A stretch of 35,150 nucleotides of DNA. Origin: Paenibacillus thalictri. GTDB taxonomy: Bacteria > Bacillota > Bacilli > Paenibacillales > NBRC-103111. Location: positions 467,309 through 502,458 of the forward strand of contig NZ_SIRE01000004.1 of the NCBI RefSeq assembly GCF_004307995.1. The letters are read 5' to 3'. The notes beneath the pieces are model-generated. The model was not told the origin of the DNA. It searched no databases and saw only the letters and a program-made list of their open reading frames with translations. Positions 34,487-35,150 of this stretch are shown here, piece by piece (position 1 is the first letter of the stretch; every line of letters begins with the position of its first letter). The position numbers and the translations under genes were made by a program.

Positions 34487-34933
34487 ATGCGTCGAGCAAA
34501 ACAAGAACTGACACAAGCTGATGTGTCTAAATTGTGGGATGAAGAAACATGCTTGCTTCATCTGGAAAAGGAGAAGTTGAACCTTGCATGGCTGTTATTC
34601 CGCCTTCTATTTCCATCCAATAGTCATCGTACCAAGCTGTATTGTCCTAATCGCACCGAACATCCAACTGATCGGATGATTAGGTTGGGATATTCTGAAT
34701 TCGATCATACTCTTGTTCTCGCTGTATTGAGGTCGTGGATTGATCTGGAAGAAAAGCATTTCGACCTTACCAGTGCTTGGGATGAAGCAAGCGATGAAAC
34801 AGGAGATTATCGTTGCATCGTCACGAGCCACAGATTCCTTTGTCCCGTGTTGTTAGTTAGGACGCTGATTAAATTTCTTATTCAGTTTTCAAAGCATATT
34901 CAATACTTAGGAGAGAGCTACAAAGTCGGTTGA
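34487..34933 (+). CDS. Unknown 148-aa protein
   Basis: I do not recognise this protein. It begins MRRAKQELTQADVSKLWDEE and has a hydrophobic segment LAWLLFRLLFP near 42-52, CPNRTEHPTDRMIRLGYSEF in the middle, and a C-terminal aliphatic helix VLLVRTLIKFLIQF. TAGGAGGAA precedes the ATG by 6 bases. It lies in the same direction as the ATPase and Sel1-like genes and probably belongs to the same transcription unit. Confidence 0.7.
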   Translation: MRRAKQELTQADVSKLWDEETCLLHLEKEKLNLAWLLFRLLFPSNSHRTKLYCPNRTEHPTDRMIRLGYSEFDHTLVLAVLRSWIDLEEKHFDLTSAWDEASDETGDYRCIVTSHRFLCPVLLVRTLIKFLIQFSKHIQYLGESYKVG

Positions 34934-34985
34934 ACGTCAAGCCTCATCCCTCAATATAAACACTACTTTAAACGGAGGTATCAAA

Positions 34986-35081
34986 ATGGAAAAAATCACT
35001 TTGTCAGTTAAAGATGCCGCTAATGTGAATGCTAATCTAAATTGTGACCACCCTGCAGGGGTTCGCTCATCAAAAAAATGA
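34986..35081 (+). pseudogene. Disrupted excisionase-like HTH gene, only first codons left
   Basis: A strong GGAGGT lies 7 bases before ATG 34986. The first 12 codons read MEKITLSVKDAA, the usual beginning of HTH_17 DNA-binding proteins (next residues normally xLLGVS). After about residue 15 the text changes to unrelated sequence and stops at codon 32. The switch coincides with the start of what looks like an IS end, so the gene is probably broken by insertion. Confidence 0.55.
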
Positions 35082-35150
35082 CCACCTGAGCATCACTTTC
35101 CTGTAACCTTGGAGTTGCTGAGACAACAAGGGATACAGGAGGAAAGGGAA
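35043..35150 (+). mobile_element. Probable left end of an IS21-like element
   Basis: TGTGACCACC begins near 35043, and ATGACCACC repeats at 35078-35086, the repeated terminal pattern of IS21-family ends. A hairpin CCTGTA...TACAGG at 35100-35139 (inner CCTT/AAGG and GTTG/CAAC pairs) precedes a strong AGGAGG at the window edge, placed for a transposase start just outside. The element type is inferred from layout; the other end is not in the window. Confidence 0.4.

Overview
The window looks like a chromosomal defence island fused to, or carried by, a mobile-element backbone from a spore-forming Firmicute, most likely Paenibacillus or a close relative. I infer this from strong AGGAGG-type ribosome sites, TTG/GTG starts, a copper-amine-oxidase-like stalk protein, and a DUF932-RadC-YqaJ-Rad52-DUF960 block. 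The species cannot be fixed from the sequence alone. No rRNA, tRNA or CRISPR array was seen.

Left part (1-6800). A P-loop ATPase gene and the start of a second gene run off the left edge on the minus strand. An XRE regulator is divergent from them across palindromic operator-like sites. Convergent to the regulator is a sulfur-binding-domain/HNH endonuclease of the family that cuts phosphorothioated DNA. Next come transposon debris (an IS256-family fragment), an intact Rpn-type PD-(D/E)XK nuclease, a decayed second copy of its 3' end, and a poorly coding stretch with two similar GGGGACG...CGTCCCC hairpins and a near-perfect 38-bp palindrome between 8-bp direct repeats.

Centre (6819-20501). 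Seven minus-strand genes form two adjacent operons. Upstream is OLD-family ATPase/TOPRIM nuclease, then UvrD-like helicase, then a Cas4/AddB-like PD-(D/E)XK nuclease: a Gabija-like pair with an added nuclease. Downstream, after a terminator, is the three-gene pPIWI-RE island (REase with a Cys4 ribbon, DinG-like helicase with Fe-S cysteines, pPIWI-RE protein), followed after only 56 bases by a dynamin-like GTPase that may be a fourth component. These genes are predicted to detect and destroy or block invading DNA.

Right part (20900-35150). A plus-strand recombination block (DUF932, RadC, YqaJ exonuclease, Rad52-like annealing protein) ends in a terminator and is followed by DUF960. The YqaJ protein appears to lack its Glu-x-Lys catalytic motif through a clean in-frame loss. 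An XRE repressor is divergent from three genes for envelope proteins. A probable replication initiation factor (Rep_trans-like) faces an AT-rich gap. Then come an excisionase-like HTH protein coupled to an unknown 439-aa protein, a very strong terminator, a 15-codon leader ORF, a 633-aa P-loop ATPase, a Sel1-like repeat protein and an unknown protein. At the right edge a second HTH gene seems to be broken by the left end of an IS21-like element. The set reads as an integrated plasmid or conjugative/phage-like element carrying several defence systems.
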